Source: Mycobacterium sp. E183
GTDB lineage: Bacteria > Actinomycetota > Actinomycetes > Mycobacteriales > Mycobacteriaceae
Assembly (NCBI RefSeq): GCF_001667735.1
Contig: NZ_LZJN01000138.1
Coordinates: forward strand, 1 to 64,000
Reading direction: 5' to 3'
Length of the DNA stretch: 64,000 nt
Part shown: one piece after another, positions 1-11,441 of the stretch
Layout of the letters: each line of letters begins with the position of its first letter
How positions within the stretch are numbered: the first letter of the stretch is position 1
The notes under the pieces: model-generated
What the model was told of the DNA's origin: nothing
Databases searched by the model: none
What the model saw: only the letters and a program-made list of their open reading frames with translations
Made by a program: the position numbers and the translations under genes

Positions 1-317
1 CGCCGTCGACGCTACGCCCCCGGTGACCTGTCGGGACGGCCAGGGTGACCCCACCGACGCCGGAATCGCCCCGGTGTCGCGGCAACCGGCTCGGCCCCGC
101 CGGTCCACTAGAGTTGTGGGTGCCTGACCGTGGCGCTGTCCTGGTGAGCGGGGGGCCGAAACGGTGAGGACGGGCGTAATGGCAATACAGGACTGGGCCG
201 ACGCGCCAGAGATCCATCCCTCGAAGATCCGCGTCGGTGACATCATCGGCACGCTGCGTCCCACGCAGCTGCGCTACACCGTCAAGATGATCAGCGGACC
301 GCAGACGACCCCGCGGC
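1..317. repeat. Left arm of a 317-bp perfect inverted repeat
   Basis: Position i of this arm is complementary to position 1641-i, without mismatch, until 317, where it stops at a CCGCGGC microhomology. The match reaches the first base of the window, so the full arm may be longer. The arm carries the promoter side and the first 46 codons of the small gene whose complete copy is at 1229-1462. It is joined to the interior of mmpS3. It is either a fold-back inverted duplication or a chimeric contig end. Confidence 0.95.
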
Positions 318-580
318 AGGTGACCTACTCGGTCACCGGCACCAAGGCGCCCGGGGACATCATCTCGGTGACCTACGTCGACGCGTCCGGGCGGCGGCGT
401 ACGCAGCACAACGTGTACATCCCGTGGTCGATGACGGTCACGCCGATCTCGCAGTCCGACGTGGGCTCCGTCGAGGCGTCCAGCCTCTTCCGGGTCAGCC
501 GGCTCAACTGCTCGATCACGACGAGCGACGGAACGGTCCTCTCGTCGAACACCAACGACGCACCGCAGACGAGCTGCTGA
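179..580 (+). CDS. mmpS3: Chimeric ORF: small-protein N-terminus fused to MmpS3 C-terminal domain (mmpS3 5'-truncated)
   Basis: Open frame of 133 aa. Residues 1-46 are identical to the N-terminus of the protein at 1229-1462. From about residue 46 ([11 protein letters not shown]) to the end (PQTSC) it matches the C-terminal extracytoplasmic domain I remember for MmpS3 (Rv2198c, about 299 aa). The acidic N-terminus, membrane helix and proline/threonine-rich linker of MmpS3 are missing, so the product would not be membrane-anchored and is probably non-functional as MmpS3. GGTGAGGA at 163-170 is a good ribosome site for the ATG at 179. Its stop overlaps the next gene by one base. The fusion point is exactly the edge of the inverted repeat, so rearrangement or misassembly explains it. 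Confidence 0.75.
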   Translation: MAIQDWADAPEIHPSKIRVGDIIGTLRPTQLRYTVKMISGPQTTPRQVTYSVTGTKAPGDIISVTYVDASGRRRTQHNVYIPWSMTVTPISQSDVGSVEASSLFRVSRLNCSITTSDGTVLSSNTNDAPQTSC

Positions 581-1221
581 TGGTCAGCAGGTATTCGGCG
601 TACCGCCGCGGCGACGACACCATTTCGCCGGACGTGATCGACCGCATCCTGATCGGTGCGTGCGCGGCGATCTGGCTGGTGTTGCTGGGGGTGAGCGTGG
701 CCGCGACCGTCGCGCTGGCGGACTTGGGCCGCGGCTTTCACAAGGCGGCCAGCAACACGCATTCCACCTCGTGGGTGCTGTATGCCGTGATCATCGTGTC
801 CGCGCTGATCATCGCCGGGGCGATTCCGATGCTGATACGGGCGCGCCGGATGGCCCAGACCGACCCGGCCGCCCGGGGGATGACCGCGCCCAGCAGGCCG
901 CCGGTGCGGCTGATGTCGCAGGCGCCGCGCACCGCGGCCGAGCGGGCGCGGCAACCGCGGCCCCAGGCGCCGGCTCCGGCGGGAGATTCCGACTGGTCGG
1001 GTGAGACCGTCGATCGGGTCTGGTTGCGCGGCACCGTGCTGTTGGTGACCGCGCTGGGCGGGGCGCTGGTCGCGGTGGCGACGGCCACCTACCTGATGGC
1101 CGTGGGCCACGACGGCCCGTCCTGGGCCGCGTACGCAGTCGCCGGTGTCGTCACCGCCGGGATGCCGGCGATCGAATGGCTGCACGTTCGCCAGCTGCGC
1201 CGGGTCGTCGACGGGGGGTAG
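580..1221 (+). CDS. Conserved membrane protein (Rv2197c-like)
   Basis: 213 aa. The ATG at 580 shares its A with the TGA of the preceding mmpS3 fragment, so the two were translationally coupled. Four hydrophobic segments are visible as two pairs: around residues 25-48 and 65-88, then about 148-172 and 180-200. A charged, Pro/Arg-rich stretch separates the pairs. There is no recognisable catalytic motif. Its position between mmpS3 and the qcr operon matches Rv2197c as I remember it. A link to respiratory-complex assembly is possible from context only; function unknown. Confidence 0.7.
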   Translation: MVSRYSAYRRGDDTISPDVIDRILIGACAAIWLVLLGVSVAATVALADLGRGFHKAASNTHSTSWVLYAVIIVSALIIAGAIPMLIRARRMAQTDPAARGMTAPSRPPVRLMSQAPRTAAERARQPRPQAPAPAGDSDWSGETVDRVWLRGTVLLVTALGGALVAVATATYLMAVGHDGPSWAAYAVAGVVTAGMPAIEWLHVRQLRRVVDGG

Positions 1222-1228
1222 GCGCCGG

Positions 1229-1462
1229 TCAGGACGCCTTGCCGTACCGGCGAACCGATTCGTCCTCGCCGAAGGTGCCGGTGTGTTGCGCGCCGTTGGC
1301 GTCGCGGCCGAAGAACGTCCAGCGCCGCGGGGTCGTCTGCGGTCCGCTGATCATCTTGACGGTGTAGCGCAGCTGCGTGGGACGCAGCGTGCCGATGATG
1401 TCACCGACGCGGATCTTCGAGGGATGGATCTCTGGCGCGTCGGCCCAGTCCTGTATTGCCAT
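1229..1462 (-). CDS. Small hypothetical protein, intact copy
   Basis: 77 aa beginning [12 protein letters not shown]. The start at 1462 is preceded by GGTGAGGA with 8-nt spacing, better than the GTG five codons upstream. The sequence is polar, without signal peptide or membrane helix, and has a short beta-rich pattern ([20 protein letters not shown], then WTFFGRDANG). I do not recognise the family. Its first 46 codons are duplicated in inverted orientation at 179-317. The stop lies 7 bp from the convergent membrane gene. Confidence 0.6.
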   Translation of the reverse strand: MAIQDWADAPEIHPSKIRVGDIIGTLRPTQLRYTVKMISGPQTTPRRWTFFGRDANGAQHTGTFGEDESVRRYGKAS

Positions 1463-1640
1463 TACGCCCGTCCTCACCGTTTCGGCCCCCCGCTCACCAG
1501 GACAGCGCCACGGTCAGGCACCCACAACTCTAGTGGACCGGCGGGGCCGAGCCGGTTGCCGCGACACCGGGGCGATTCCGGCGTCGGTGGGGTCACCCTG
1601 GCCGTCCCGACAGGTCACCGGGGGCGTAGCGTCGACGGCG
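1324..1640. repeat. Right arm of the 317-bp inverted repeat
   Basis: Reverse complement of 1-317. Here the sequence continues uninterrupted into the rest of the small minus-strand gene (to 1229), so this arm looks like the original and the left arm the copy. The spacer between the arms (318-1323) holds the mmpS3 3' part and the Rv2197c-like gene. A TAGAGT hexamer at 109-114 and its mirror at 1527-1532 may be the -10 element of the small gene. Confidence 0.95.
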
Positions 1641-1800
1641 AGCCGTTTCGTTGTCAGCGGTGGTCCGTGCGATCGGTGCGGGTGCCACCCACGGGCAATG
1701 CGATTCCTCCGTCCGCCCCGCGCCCGCCGGGGCGAACGACGCCGACGTGAAGGAAACCGCCCGTGGATGCCACAACCGGCCACGACCGCCGAGCCCGTCG

Positions 1801-2259
1801 ATGAGCGCGCCGGAACGCCGACGTCGAGCCAACCCCGTCCGGCTGTCGGTGGGGCGTGAGCTCGGGCGGGCGATCGACGGCGCGTGGTGGCCACGCGCGG
1901 ACCGCATCACCAACGAGTTGCCCGAGCTGATCGCCGTCCTGACCCCGTTGCTTGGGGAGGTCGAGTCCATCAACGTCAACTGGCCACCGCTGCAGCGGCC
2001 GCCCGACCTGAACTGGTCCGGATGGGAACGGAAACGTCAGCACGTGATGACCGTCATCGGGGCCGACGCACGCGTCAACCTGCTGGTCATCCCGTACGCG
2101 ACCTACAGCGCGCTCGCCCTGATGGTGTTGCGCTGCGCGGCCGACCTACCCGTCGAGGCGCGCGACCAGGTGAAGCCGGCGTTTCTGACCGCCGGCTCCA
2201 TCCTGCGGGCCGCGCACCAACAGTGCGGCACGGCTGTCACCGAACCAGCGCGAGGCTAG
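1801..2259 (+). CDS. DUF5994-like hypothetical protein
   Basis: 152 aa from the ATG at 1801. In-frame GTG 1747 or a start near 1651 would add a low-complexity Arg/Pro-rich leader. The core ([19 protein letters not shown], then WPPLQRPP and a C-terminal helix with AGSILRAA) resembles the actinobacterial DUF5994 family as I recall it; no biochemical role is known to me. It looks cytosolic. Its TAG stop and the qcrB TAG stop on the other strand share the same CTAG at 2256-2259. Confidence 0.6.
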   Translation: MSAPERRRRANPVRLSVGRELGRAIDGAWWPRADRITNELPELIAVLTPLLGEVESINVNWPPLQRPPDLNWSGWERKRQHVMTVIGADARVNLLVIPYATYSALALMVLRCAADLPVEARDQVKPAFLTAGSILRAAHQQCGTAVTEPARG

Positions 2260-3953
2260 TGGTGCTCGCCGTTCTTGCCGTTTGAACCGACGGTGCTCTC
2301 CTGGTGCTCGCGCAGGGCGGTGAGGGCGCGTTGCTCCGAGCTGTGTGCCGCCTCGCGCAGCGCCGCATCCTCCGACACCGGGTCGGCGAACAGGAAGCTG
2401 CCGTGCCCGGGTGAACCCGCCGAGCCCAGCTTGTTCATCCGCTTCGGCAGTGCCGCGCCCTGATACTCGAGCGGTAGCGGGTGGCCGTGGTCGTCGACCG
2501 GGCCGAGCGGCTGATGCAGCTCGATGTACGCGCCATGCGGCAGCCGCTTGATGATGCCCGTCTCGATGCCGTGCGCCAGCACCTCCCGGTCGCTGCGCTG
2601 CAGCGCCACGCACCACCGGTAGGCGATGAAGTAGACCACCGGCGGCAGGACCACCATTCCGATGCGGCCGATCCAGGTCGTCGCGTTCAGCGAGATCTGG
2701 AACTTCAACGCGATGATGTCGTTCATCGCGCTGAGCGTCAGCACCATGTAGAACGCGATCGCCATCGCACCGATCGCGGTGCGCACCGGGGCGTCACGCG
2801 GCCGCTGCAGCAGGTTGTGGTGGGCGTAGTCGCCGCTGAACCGCTTCTCCAAGAAGGGGTAGACGATCAGCAGGACGAAGATCAGGCCCATCAGCAGCGC
2901 CACCCAGACGGGCGCCGGGATGGTGTGGTGCCAGAAGTAGAACTCCCACGGCGGCCAGATACGCGCCAGGCCCTCGGTCCACATCATGTAAAAGTCGGGC
3001 TGTGAGCCGGCGGAGACGTGAGATGGCTTGTAGGGGCCCAGGTTCCAGATCGGGTTGATCTGCAACAGCCCACCCATCAGTCCGAGCACGCCCACGATCG
3101 CGGCGAAGAACGCGCCGGATTTCACCGCGAAGATCGGCATCACGCGCACGCCCACGACGTTCTGCTCCGTGCGGCCCGGGCCGGGGAACTGGGTGTGCTT
3201 CTGGAACCAGACCATCGCGAGGTGCAGCCCGATCAGCGCCAGGATGATCCCGGGGAGCAGCAGGATGTGCAGCGCGTACATCCGCGGGATGATGGTGCCC
3301 ACCGTCGCGCACTCGTTGCCGATGCCGCCGCAGGGGAAGTCGCCGCCGAACAGCGCCCAGTGCAGCCAGGTGCCGATCACCGGCATCCCGAGCGTGATCG
3401 AGGACAGCGCGGCGCGCAGGCCGATACCCGACAACAGGTCGTCGGGCAGCGAGTAGCCGAAGTACCCCTCGAACATCGCCAGGATCAGCAGCAGCGAGCC
3501 GATCACCCAGTTCGCCTCGCGGGGCCGCCGGAACGCGCCGGTGAAGAAGATGCGGGCCAGGTGGACCATGATGGAGGCGGCGAAAATCAAAGCGGCCCAG
3601 TGGTGTACCTGCCGAACGAACAGGCCGCCACGCACCTCGAACGAGATGTCCAGGGTCGAGGCGAACGCCTTGGACATGTCCACGCCGCGCAGCGGCTGGT
3701 AGGCGCCGTTGTAGGTGACCTCGGCCATGGACGGGTCGAAGAACAGCGTCAGGTACACGCCGGTGAGCAGCAGCACGATGAAGCTGTACATCGCGATCTC
3801 ACCCAACAGGAACGACCAGTGCGTCGGGAAGACCTTGTTCAGCTGCCTGCGCACCGCCGCCGAGGGGTGATAGCGAGTGTCGATGTCCTCGCCCTGACGG
3901 GCCAGAACATCGCCGATCTTCGGCGGTTTCGGGGGACTCAGTTTGGGACTCAT
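2256..3953 (-). CDS. qcrB: Cytochrome b subunit of the bcc menaquinol:cytochrome c oxidoreductase
   Basis: 565 aa polytopic membrane protein that oxidises menaquinol and passes electrons to QcrA/QcrC within the bcc-aa3 supercomplex. Candidate haem b ligands are H117 and H131 in one helix and H229 and H244 in another. The Qp-site segment PPWEF follows [12 protein letters not shown], which contains T326; this aligns with the Thr (T313 in M. tuberculosis) changed in telacebec-resistant mutants. The start ATG overlaps the qcrA stop by 4 bp. Odd feature: residues 208-220 (3293-3332) are an insertion with two Cys (CGGIGNEC) after GGDFP, absent from the QcrB sequences I remember. The C-terminal 100 residues form the usual actinobacterial soluble tail. 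Confidence 0.95.
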   Translation of the reverse strand: MSPKLSPPKPPKIGDVLARQGEDIDTRYHPSAAVRRQLNKVFPTHWSFLLGEIAMYSFIVLLLTGVYLTLFFDPSMAEVTYNGAYQPLRGVDMSKAFASTLDISFEVRGGLFVRQVHHWAALIFAASIMVHLARIFFTGAFRRPREANWVIGSLLLILAMFEGYFGYSLPDDLLSGIGLRAALSSITLGMPVIGTWLHWALFGGDFPCGGIGNECATVGTIIPRMYALHILLLPGIILALIGLHLAMVWFQKHTQFPGPGRTEQNVVGVRVMPIFAVKSGAFFAAIVGVLGLMGGLLQINPIWNLGPYKPSHVSAGSQPDFYMMWTEGLARIWPPWEFYFWHHTIPAPVWVALLMGLIFVLLIVYPFLEKRFSGDYAHHNLLQRPRDAPVRTAIGAMAIAFYMVLTLSAMNDIIALKFQISLNATTWIGRIGMVVLPPVVYFIAYRWCVALQRSDREVLAHGIETGIIKRLPHGAYIELHQPLGPVDDHGHPLPLEYQGAALPKRMNKLGSAGSPGHGSFLFADPVSEDAALREAAHSSEQRALTALREHQESTVGSNGKNGEHH

Positions 3954-5161
3954 GTTGTCGTCCTCTCCCAGAATGCCGGTCCGACGGGTTCGACGAAGTC
4001 ACCGTTGGCGACCAGATACCCGTTGGAGTCGATCGTGATGGGCAGTTGCGCCAGCGCACGGGCCGCCGGGCCGAAGATCGGCTTGGCGAAGTGCAGGGCG
4101 TCGAACTGCGACTGGTGGCAGGGGCACAGGATTCGGTAGGACTGCTCCTCGTACAGCGACGCGGGGCAACCGAGGTGCGAGCAGACCTTGGTGTAGGCGA
4201 ACAACTCGCCGAAGTTGAAGCTCTCCTGGCCCTGGCGCTTGACCACCCGCGGCATGTCCGTGGGCCGGATCCGGATGAGCATCACGGGGTTTCGGACGCC
4301 CTGGTTGATCGCCCGCAGCTTCTCCTGCGATTCCGGCGTGGTGCCGTCACCGTCGGATTCCCGCCACGGGAACACGGTCTCCATGCCGCCTGCGTCGAGG
4401 TCTTCGGGCCGCATCTTGATGAACGGCGACGCGCCTGCGGAGCCGGTGGCCCGCGCGAGGAAGATGGTCTCGCCCGCGTACCGCGGGGTCCACCCGGACG
4501 TCCACAGCACCGCCTTCTTCCCGTTTGCGGTGGGCACCACCGGTTTCCACGGGTTCTTGATCAGGCCGCCGGCGAAGGCCACCAGGGTCGACAGGCCGAA
4601 CGCGCCGAGGCCCAGCCCCAGCGACGCCCCGATCACCTTGCGGCGGCGGACGGTCGAGCCCTCCAGGGCGTCGGTCAGGTTCGCTACCACCGTCTTGCGG
4701 TCGACGTCCCGCGAGGCGCCGTCGTGGCGCTGCTGGATCGAAATCTCTTCCGGGATAAACCGTTTCTGGTAGAGGATGGTGCCGATCGCGATCGACAGGA
4801 TCGACATCCCGAAGGTCAGCCCGTACAGCGGGGTGGCCAGGTCGTAGAGCAGGCTGCCCGCGGCGCTCTTGGGCTTGTACTCCCACGGCCAGAACAGGAA
4901 GACCAGCAGCAGCGCCAGGCCGAAGCCGCCGCCGAGCAGCAGCCACAGGGCGACCCCACGCTCGGCGCGCTTCTCGGCCTTGGTGCCCTCGACGGGCCAG
5001 CGGGGTTCCTTGACGATCGTCTCGACGCCGTCGAGCTTGCCGCCCAGCGCCACCAGCTCGTCGCGCGACATGGCCGCCAGCGCGGCGTCGTCGGGTTCCC
5101 TCTCGCCGACACCATGGGCGGTTCCGCCGGTGTCGGAGCCGCGAACGTCCTTTTCGCTCAT
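3950..5161 (-). CDS. qcrA: Rieske iron-sulfur subunit of the bcc complex
   Basis: 403 aa. It takes one electron from menaquinol at the Qp site and hands it to the dihaem QcrC. Three hydrophobic segments (about 70-91, 110-131 and 176-200) replace the single anchor of classical Rieske proteins, as is typical of actinobacteria. The 2Fe-2S motifs are CSHLGC (C327, H329, with C332 for the disulfide) and CPCH (C346, H349, with C348). The start was placed at the ATG overlapping the qcrC stop by 4 bp rather than 20 codons upstream. It also overlaps qcrB by 4 bp, so the three subunits are translationally coupled. Confidence 0.95.
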   Translation of the reverse strand: MSEKDVRGSDTGGTAHGVGEREPDDAALAAMSRDELVALGGKLDGVETIVKEPRWPVEGTKAEKRAERGVALWLLLGGGFGLALLLVFLFWPWEYKPKSAAGSLLYDLATPLYGLTFGMSILSIAIGTILYQKRFIPEEISIQQRHDGASRDVDRKTVVANLTDALEGSTVRRRKVIGASLGLGLGAFGLSTLVAFAGGLIKNPWKPVVPTANGKKAVLWTSGWTPRYAGETIFLARATGSAGASPFIKMRPEDLDAGGMETVFPWRESDGDGTTPESQEKLRAINQGVRNPVMLIRIRPTDMPRVVKRQGQESFNFGELFAYTKVCSHLGCPASLYEEQSYRILCPCHQSQFDALHFAKPIFGPAARALAQLPITIDSNGYLVANGDFVEPVGPAFWERTTT

Positions 5162-6030
5162 GATGCTCGTGCCCCAATCCACAGTGCCAAACCGATGGCG
5201 GCGACCATCCCGATGATCCACGCCGCCATGCCCTCGGGCGCGGGCCCGAAGCCGCCGAGGCCGTAGCCGCCGGGCTGGCGCTCCTCGGTGACCGCCTTGA
5301 TGTAGCCGATGATGTCCTTCTTGGCTTCGAAGGACAGCTGGCCGTCGGAGAACTTCGGCATGTTCTGCGGGCCGGTCCGCATCGCCGCCAGGATCTGCTG
5401 CTCGTTGGCCGGCTCGAGCGGCGGCGCGTACTTGCCCGACGACAGCGCCCCGCCCTTGCCGGTGAAGTTGTGGCAGGAGGAGCAGTTCAGCCGGAACAAG
5501 TCACCGCCGCGGCCCAGGTCCTCGCCGCGCAGCGACTTCATGGCCAGGCTGCCGTCGGGGTTGCGCACCGTGGTCGGGCCGCCGCCGTTGGCCTGCACGT
5601 AGGCGCCCAGGGCGTCGACCTGCGCCTCGTCGAAGATCGGCTCCTTGCGCGGCGCCTGGGCCTCGCCCGTCATCGCGGGCATCCGGCCGGTGGACACCTG
5701 GAAGTAGACGGCCTCCTCGCCGACCCCGATCAGGCTGGGGCCGCGGTCGGGCACGCCCTGCAGGTTGGCGCCGTGGCAAGAGACGCACGACGTCTCGAAC
5801 AGCTGCTTGCCGGTCCGCAGCAGCGCCGAGGACGACTCGTCGGCGACGGCCACCTGCGGGCGCGGCGTCAGCACGGCCGCCAGCCCGCCGGCGATGGTCA
5901 GCGCGATCAGCAGCAGCAGCCCGCCGGACAAGCGGCGGCGCAGCCGCCGCCGGGAGCGATCACTCGCTGCTTTTCGCGGCTTCCGGTTTCGCATGGACCC
6001 CAGCTTCTTCAACCGAGCACTCCTGTTCAT
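5158..6030 (-). CDS. qcrC: Dihaem cytochrome c subunit of the bcc complex
   Basis: 290 aa with a basic N-terminus and a signal-anchor (about 35-55). Two periplasmic c-type haem sites follow, CVSCH (82-86) and CSSCH (183-187), and a C-terminal membrane helix (about 267-287). The covalently bound dihaem domain passes electrons straight to the aa3 oxidase, so mycobacteria need no soluble cytochrome c. It lies 22 nt downstream of ctaE. The ATG at 6030 was chosen; an in-frame ATG at 5994 is a possible alternative because the first 12 residues look unlike the homologue I remember. Confidence 0.95.
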   Translation of the reverse strand: MNRSARLKKLGSMRNRKPRKAASDRSRRRLRRRLSGGLLLLIALTIAGGLAAVLTPRPQVAVADESSSALLRTGKQLFETSCVSCHGANLQGVPDRGPSLIGVGEEAVYFQVSTGRMPAMTGEAQAPRKEPIFDEAQVDALGAYVQANGGGPTTVRNPDGSLAMKSLRGEDLGRGGDLFRLNCSSCHNFTGKGGALSSGKYAPPLEPANEQQILAAMRTGPQNMPKFSDGQLSFEAKKDIIGYIKAVTEERQPGGYGLGGFGPAPEGMAAWIIGMVAAIGLALWIGARAS

Positions 6031-6052
6031 TCCGTTATTCGGAGCCGTCGGC

Positions 6053-7912
<1,860 letters not shown>

Positions 7913-9850
7913 ATCACGTTGGGCCGCTTGCTCGTACGCCAACCGGGCCGAGCGCGCCGAGGCCGCCCACGCCGCCCACCCGCCGGCGGAGCGCAACGGT
8001 GACGCCCACCCCGCCGCGTCGGGGGAGTCGTCGACGCGGACGATGCGCACCCCCGGGCCGGCCAGCCAGCGCGCGATGAGGGCGGACTCCTCCACCAGCG
8101 CACCGCCGAGCGGGGCCGGGCTCGGCAGAATCGCTTGTGCCCCAGCCACAATCGCGTCGACCACCGGCATCGGGGGCACCCCGCGCCGGGCGGAGCCCGC
8201 CGCCGCGAGCTGGCCGTGCCGGACGACGGCGAGGTGGTAGCCGCCCTGTCCGTCGGGCGCGGCCGCGATCAGCTCGGGCAGCGCGGCCAGGGCGCGCAGC
8301 CGCTGGCCGCGCCACAGGGTCTCGACGGCTGTGGCGGTGCGGTCGCGCAGGCGGGCGGCGCTCTCGAAGTGGCGGCGGTCGGCCAGCGCCGCGACCTGGT
8401 CCACGGCGGCGGCCAGGGCGGCATTCTCCAGGCCGTCGATCAAGGCGGTGGCGTGCGCGACGGCCGCGGCGTATTGGGTCGCCGTGACGCCGCGCGCCGC
8501 GGGGCACGGCGAGACCTCGACCTCGGCGCAGGCCGGGCCGTGCAGGACCGAGCGCCCCAGCCGGGCGGTGCAGGTCCGCAGCCCGGTGAAGCGGGCCAGC
8601 AGGGCGGCCGTGTCGGCGGCGTCGGCACGCGAGCGGAACGGGCCGACGGCGCGGTCATGGCGGGGCGCCCGCACCACCGCGAGCCGCGGGAACGCCTCGT
8701 CGGTGAGCGCCACCCACCACCATCGGTGCGGGAACCGCGACCGGCGGTTGTAGGGCGGGGCGTGCGCGGCCAGCAGCCGCAGTTCGCGGACGCCGGCCTC
8801 CAGGGCGTGGGCGCACTCGACGTGGTCGACCGAGGTGGCCAGGTTGACCATCTCCTTCATCCGGCCGCGCGGGTCCGCGCCGGTGAAGTACTGGCCGACC
8901 CGGCGGCGCTGGTCGACGGCGGTGCCGACGTAGAGCACCTCGCCCGACGGCCCGCGGAACAGGTAGACGCCAGGCCGGCGGGGCAGGCCCTCGGCGAGGA
9001 CCCGCTTGCGCCGCTGGGCCGGCGTGACGTCCGGCAGGTAGGCGCGCAGGTCGGCGTAGGTGTGCACGCCCTGATTGCCCACGCGCTCGATGAGGGCGTG
9101 CAGCACGTCGACGGTGGCGCGCGCGTCGTCGAGGGCGCGGTGGGTGGGCTGTGTGGCGACGGCGAACAGCCGCGCCAGGGCGGCCAGCCGCACGCTGGGG
9201 GCTTCCTCGCGGCTGAGCACCCGGCGGGCCAGCCGCACCGTGCACAGCACCCGCGGTCGGGGCCAGGCGATGTCGCACCGCGCCGCCGCGGCGCGCAGGA
9301 ACCCGATGTCGAACCCGGCGTTGTGCGCGACCAGCACCGCGTCCCCGGCGAACTCGAGGAACATCGGCAACACCGCGTCGATCCTCGGAGCGTCGGACAC
9401 CATCGCGGTGGTGATGCCGGTCAGCTGCACGACCTGCGGCGGGATGCTGCGTTCCGGGTCGACGAGCGTGGCAAACTCGCCGAGCACCACGCCGCCGCGA
9501 ACCTTGACCGCGCCGATCTCGGTGATGGCGTCGGGGGCGTTTCCGTCCGTGCCCTTGGTGCGGCCGCCGGTGGTTTCCAGGTCCACCACCACGAATGTGG
9601 TGTCGCGCAGCGGGGCGTCGGCGGTGGCAAAGGGCGACCCCAAGTCGGCGAAGCTGAGCTGAGTCGCACCACCGGCACCCATGGCCGCGAGGTTAAGCGT
9701 GACCACCGACACCCGCGCGGCTCCCACGCCGGGGCGAGTCGAGCCTGTTGCCAGCCGAAACGCGGTGCCGGCTGGTTGTCGGTGGCTGCGGTTACCGTTC
9801 GGACAGTCCGACCTGACGTTCACCCAGCCCGACCGAGAGGACCGATCCCG

Positions 9851-10105
9851 ATGGCACGAAGCAGCAGACCCGACGGCTACGGCGCGAAGGCGCCGGATGC
9901 GGGCGCCCCGGTGGTGATCGACTGCGACGACTGCGCGGTGCGCGGGCCCGGGTGCCGCGATTGCGTAGTCAGCGTGATACTCGGGGTCCCGGAAACTTTG
10001 TTGGAAGACGAATGCGCTGCATTGGCGGTGCTCGCCGATGTCGGCCTGGCGCCGCGATTGCGGCTGGTGCCCATCCGCCGCGAGCACGATTCGGGCGTCG
10101 CCTAG
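9851..10105 (+). CDS. Small conserved cysteine-rich protein
   Basis: 84 aa, ATG at 9851 with GAGAGGA about 10 nt upstream. Residues 24-39 contain four Cys in a C-x2-C-x7-C-x2-C arrangement ([17 protein letters not shown]), suggesting a small zinc-binding knuckle. The C-terminal half is helical and acidic, then basic. No named family is recognised. A TACCGT hexamer at 9793-9798 could be its -10. It is divergent from the DnaQ/GIY-YIG gene and lies upstream of ripC on the same strand. Confidence 0.65.
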   Translation: MARSSRPDGYGAKAPDAGAPVVIDCDDCAVRGPGCRDCVVSVILGVPETLLEDECAALAVLADVGLAPRLRLVPIRREHDSGVA

Positions 10106-10289
10106 GATGCTTTGTGTGCCAAAGGCTTACGAGGGGGTCAGCGTCGTTCACACGATAATGACAGAAATCTATCCAATTTCTTAACCGCTCGCTTTGGACA
10201 AACGTCGATATCGTTTCGTAACCTGTTTGAGACCTAAACCAGCTCGACGGCGCGAGGGCGCGTCGGTGGCCGTTTAAGGAAGCAAAATC
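10106..10289 (+). promoter_or_regulatory. ripC leader and promoter region
   Basis: A 184-bp gap, clearly richer in A/T than its surroundings. Possible elements are TTGGAC at 10194-10199 with TAACCT at 10219-10224 (19-bp spacing, weak), a CGATATCG palindrome at 10206-10213, and AAGGAAG at 10277-10283 serving the TTG start at 10290. No riboswitch consensus was recognised. Confidence 0.35.
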
Positions 10290-11441
10290 TTGAGGCTTGA
10301 CTCTAGATACCCGTTTGCGCGTGTCCTCACACGAACTGCCATCGGGACGCTAGCGGGCTTCACTGTGTTAACGGGTGTCCTTGCTGCGCACGTCTCGGCC
10401 GACCCGGCCGACGACGCGCTGGCGAAACTCAACGAGTTGTCCCGCCAGGCCGAGCAGACCACCGAGGCGATGCACAGCGCGCAGCTCGACCTGAACGACA
10501 AGTTGGTGGCCGAGCGGGCGGCGGACAAGAAGCACGACGACGCCCAGGCCGCCGTCGATGCGGCCAGGGCCCGGTTGGCGTCCTACCAGAGCGCCGTCAA
10601 CAAACTCGCCGCCGCCACCTACATGGGCGGCCGCGTGGACGGCATGACGGCCATGTTGACCGCCGGGTCGCCGCAGGGGCTGATCGACAAGCTGGCCATG
10701 CAGCGCCAGATGGCGACGCAGATGGCCGACCAGATGACGAACTTCCGGGTCGCCGGCGAGCAGGCCGCCAAGGCCGAGCGGGATTCCGCCAAGGCCGCCG
10801 CCGACGCCAAGAGCGCGGCCGAGCAGGCCGCCGCGGTGCGCGCGAGCCTGCAGTCCAAGCAAAGTCAGCTGCAGGTGCAGATCGCGGTCGTCAAGTCGCA
10901 GTACGTCTCGCTGTCGCCCGAGCAGCGCACGGCGCTCGCCGATCCCGGGCCCATCCCGGCCGGTCTCCCGGCACCCGGCGCGCCCGCGCCGGAGGCCGCG
11001 CCCCCGGGCGCGCCGCCGCCCGCGGGGCAGGCACCCGGTGAGGCGCCGCCTCCCGGCGGAATGCCCGGGCCGTTCGGCGGCGGGGTCGGCGGCGGTGACC
11101 GCGCGACCGTCGTGCAGGCGGCGCTGACCCAGGTCGGCTCGCCCTATGTGTGGGGCGGTGCCGCGCCCGGCGGGTTCGACTGCTCCGGGCTGGTGATGTG
11201 GGCGTTCCAGCAGGCCGGCATTTCGCTGCCCCACTCCAGCCAGGCGCAGGCCACAGGCGGCCAACCGGTGGCGCTGTCGGACCTGCAGCCCGGGGACGTG
11301 ATCACCTTCTACAACGACGCGTCACACAGCGGCCTCTACGTCGGTGACGGCATGGTGATCCATTCCTCCACCTACGGCCAGCCGGTGCGGGTGGTGCCGA
11401 TGAATGCCGCAGGCCCGGTCCACGACGCCCGCCGCTACTAG
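10290..11441 (+). CDS. ripC: NlpC/P60 peptidoglycan endopeptidase with coiled-coil domain (RipC-type)
   Basis: 383 aa secreted hydrolase that cuts D-glutamyl-meso-DAP stem peptides. A Sec signal peptide (about 1-38, ending VSADP) leads into a long coiled coil (about 40-210) rich in Ala, Gln and Lys. A Pro/Gly/Ala linker (220-268) and the NlpC/P60 domain follow, with catalytic C298 (DCSGL), H346 (SHSGLY) and H358. The coiled coil is the type that FtsX or other partners use to activate such enzymes. The TTG start at 10290 follows AAGGAAG by 6-7 nt and matches the MRLD start I recall for Rv2190c. Confidence 0.9.
   Translation: MRLDSRYPFARVLTRTAIGTLAGFTVLTGVLAAHVSADPADDALAKLNELSRQAEQTTEAMHSAQLDLNDKLVAERAADKKHDDAQAAVDAARARLASYQSAVNKLAAATYMGGRVDGMTAMLTAGSPQGLIDKLAMQRQMATQMADQMTNFRVAGEQAAKAERDSAKAAADAKSAAEQAAAVRASLQSKQSQLQVQIAVVKSQYVSLSPEQRTALADPGPIPAGLPAPGAPAPEAAPPGAPPPAGQAPGEAPPPGGMPGPFGGGVGGGDRATVVQAALTQVGSPYVWGGAAPGGFDCSGLVMWAFQQAGISLPHSSQAQATGGQPVALSDLQPGDVITFYNDASHSGLYVGDGMVIHSSTYGQPVRVVPMNAAGPVHDARRY

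Noticed and set aside
3018..4139. Plus-strand 373-codon frame opposite qcrB
   Set aside because: Antisense to a strongly conserved gene; His/Gln/Arg-rich translation without a domain.
8135..9850. Long plus-strand open frame opposite the DnaQ/GIY-YIG gene
   Set aside because: Only its last 84 codons (from 9851), beyond the repair gene, look like a real protein with its own ribosome site. The rest mirrors the minus-strand coding sequence.
10106..10289. Possible c-di-AMP (ydaO) riboswitch before ripC
   Set aside because: Such riboswitches occur before cell wall hydrolase genes in actinobacteria, but I could not find the conserved core segments or the pairing they need.
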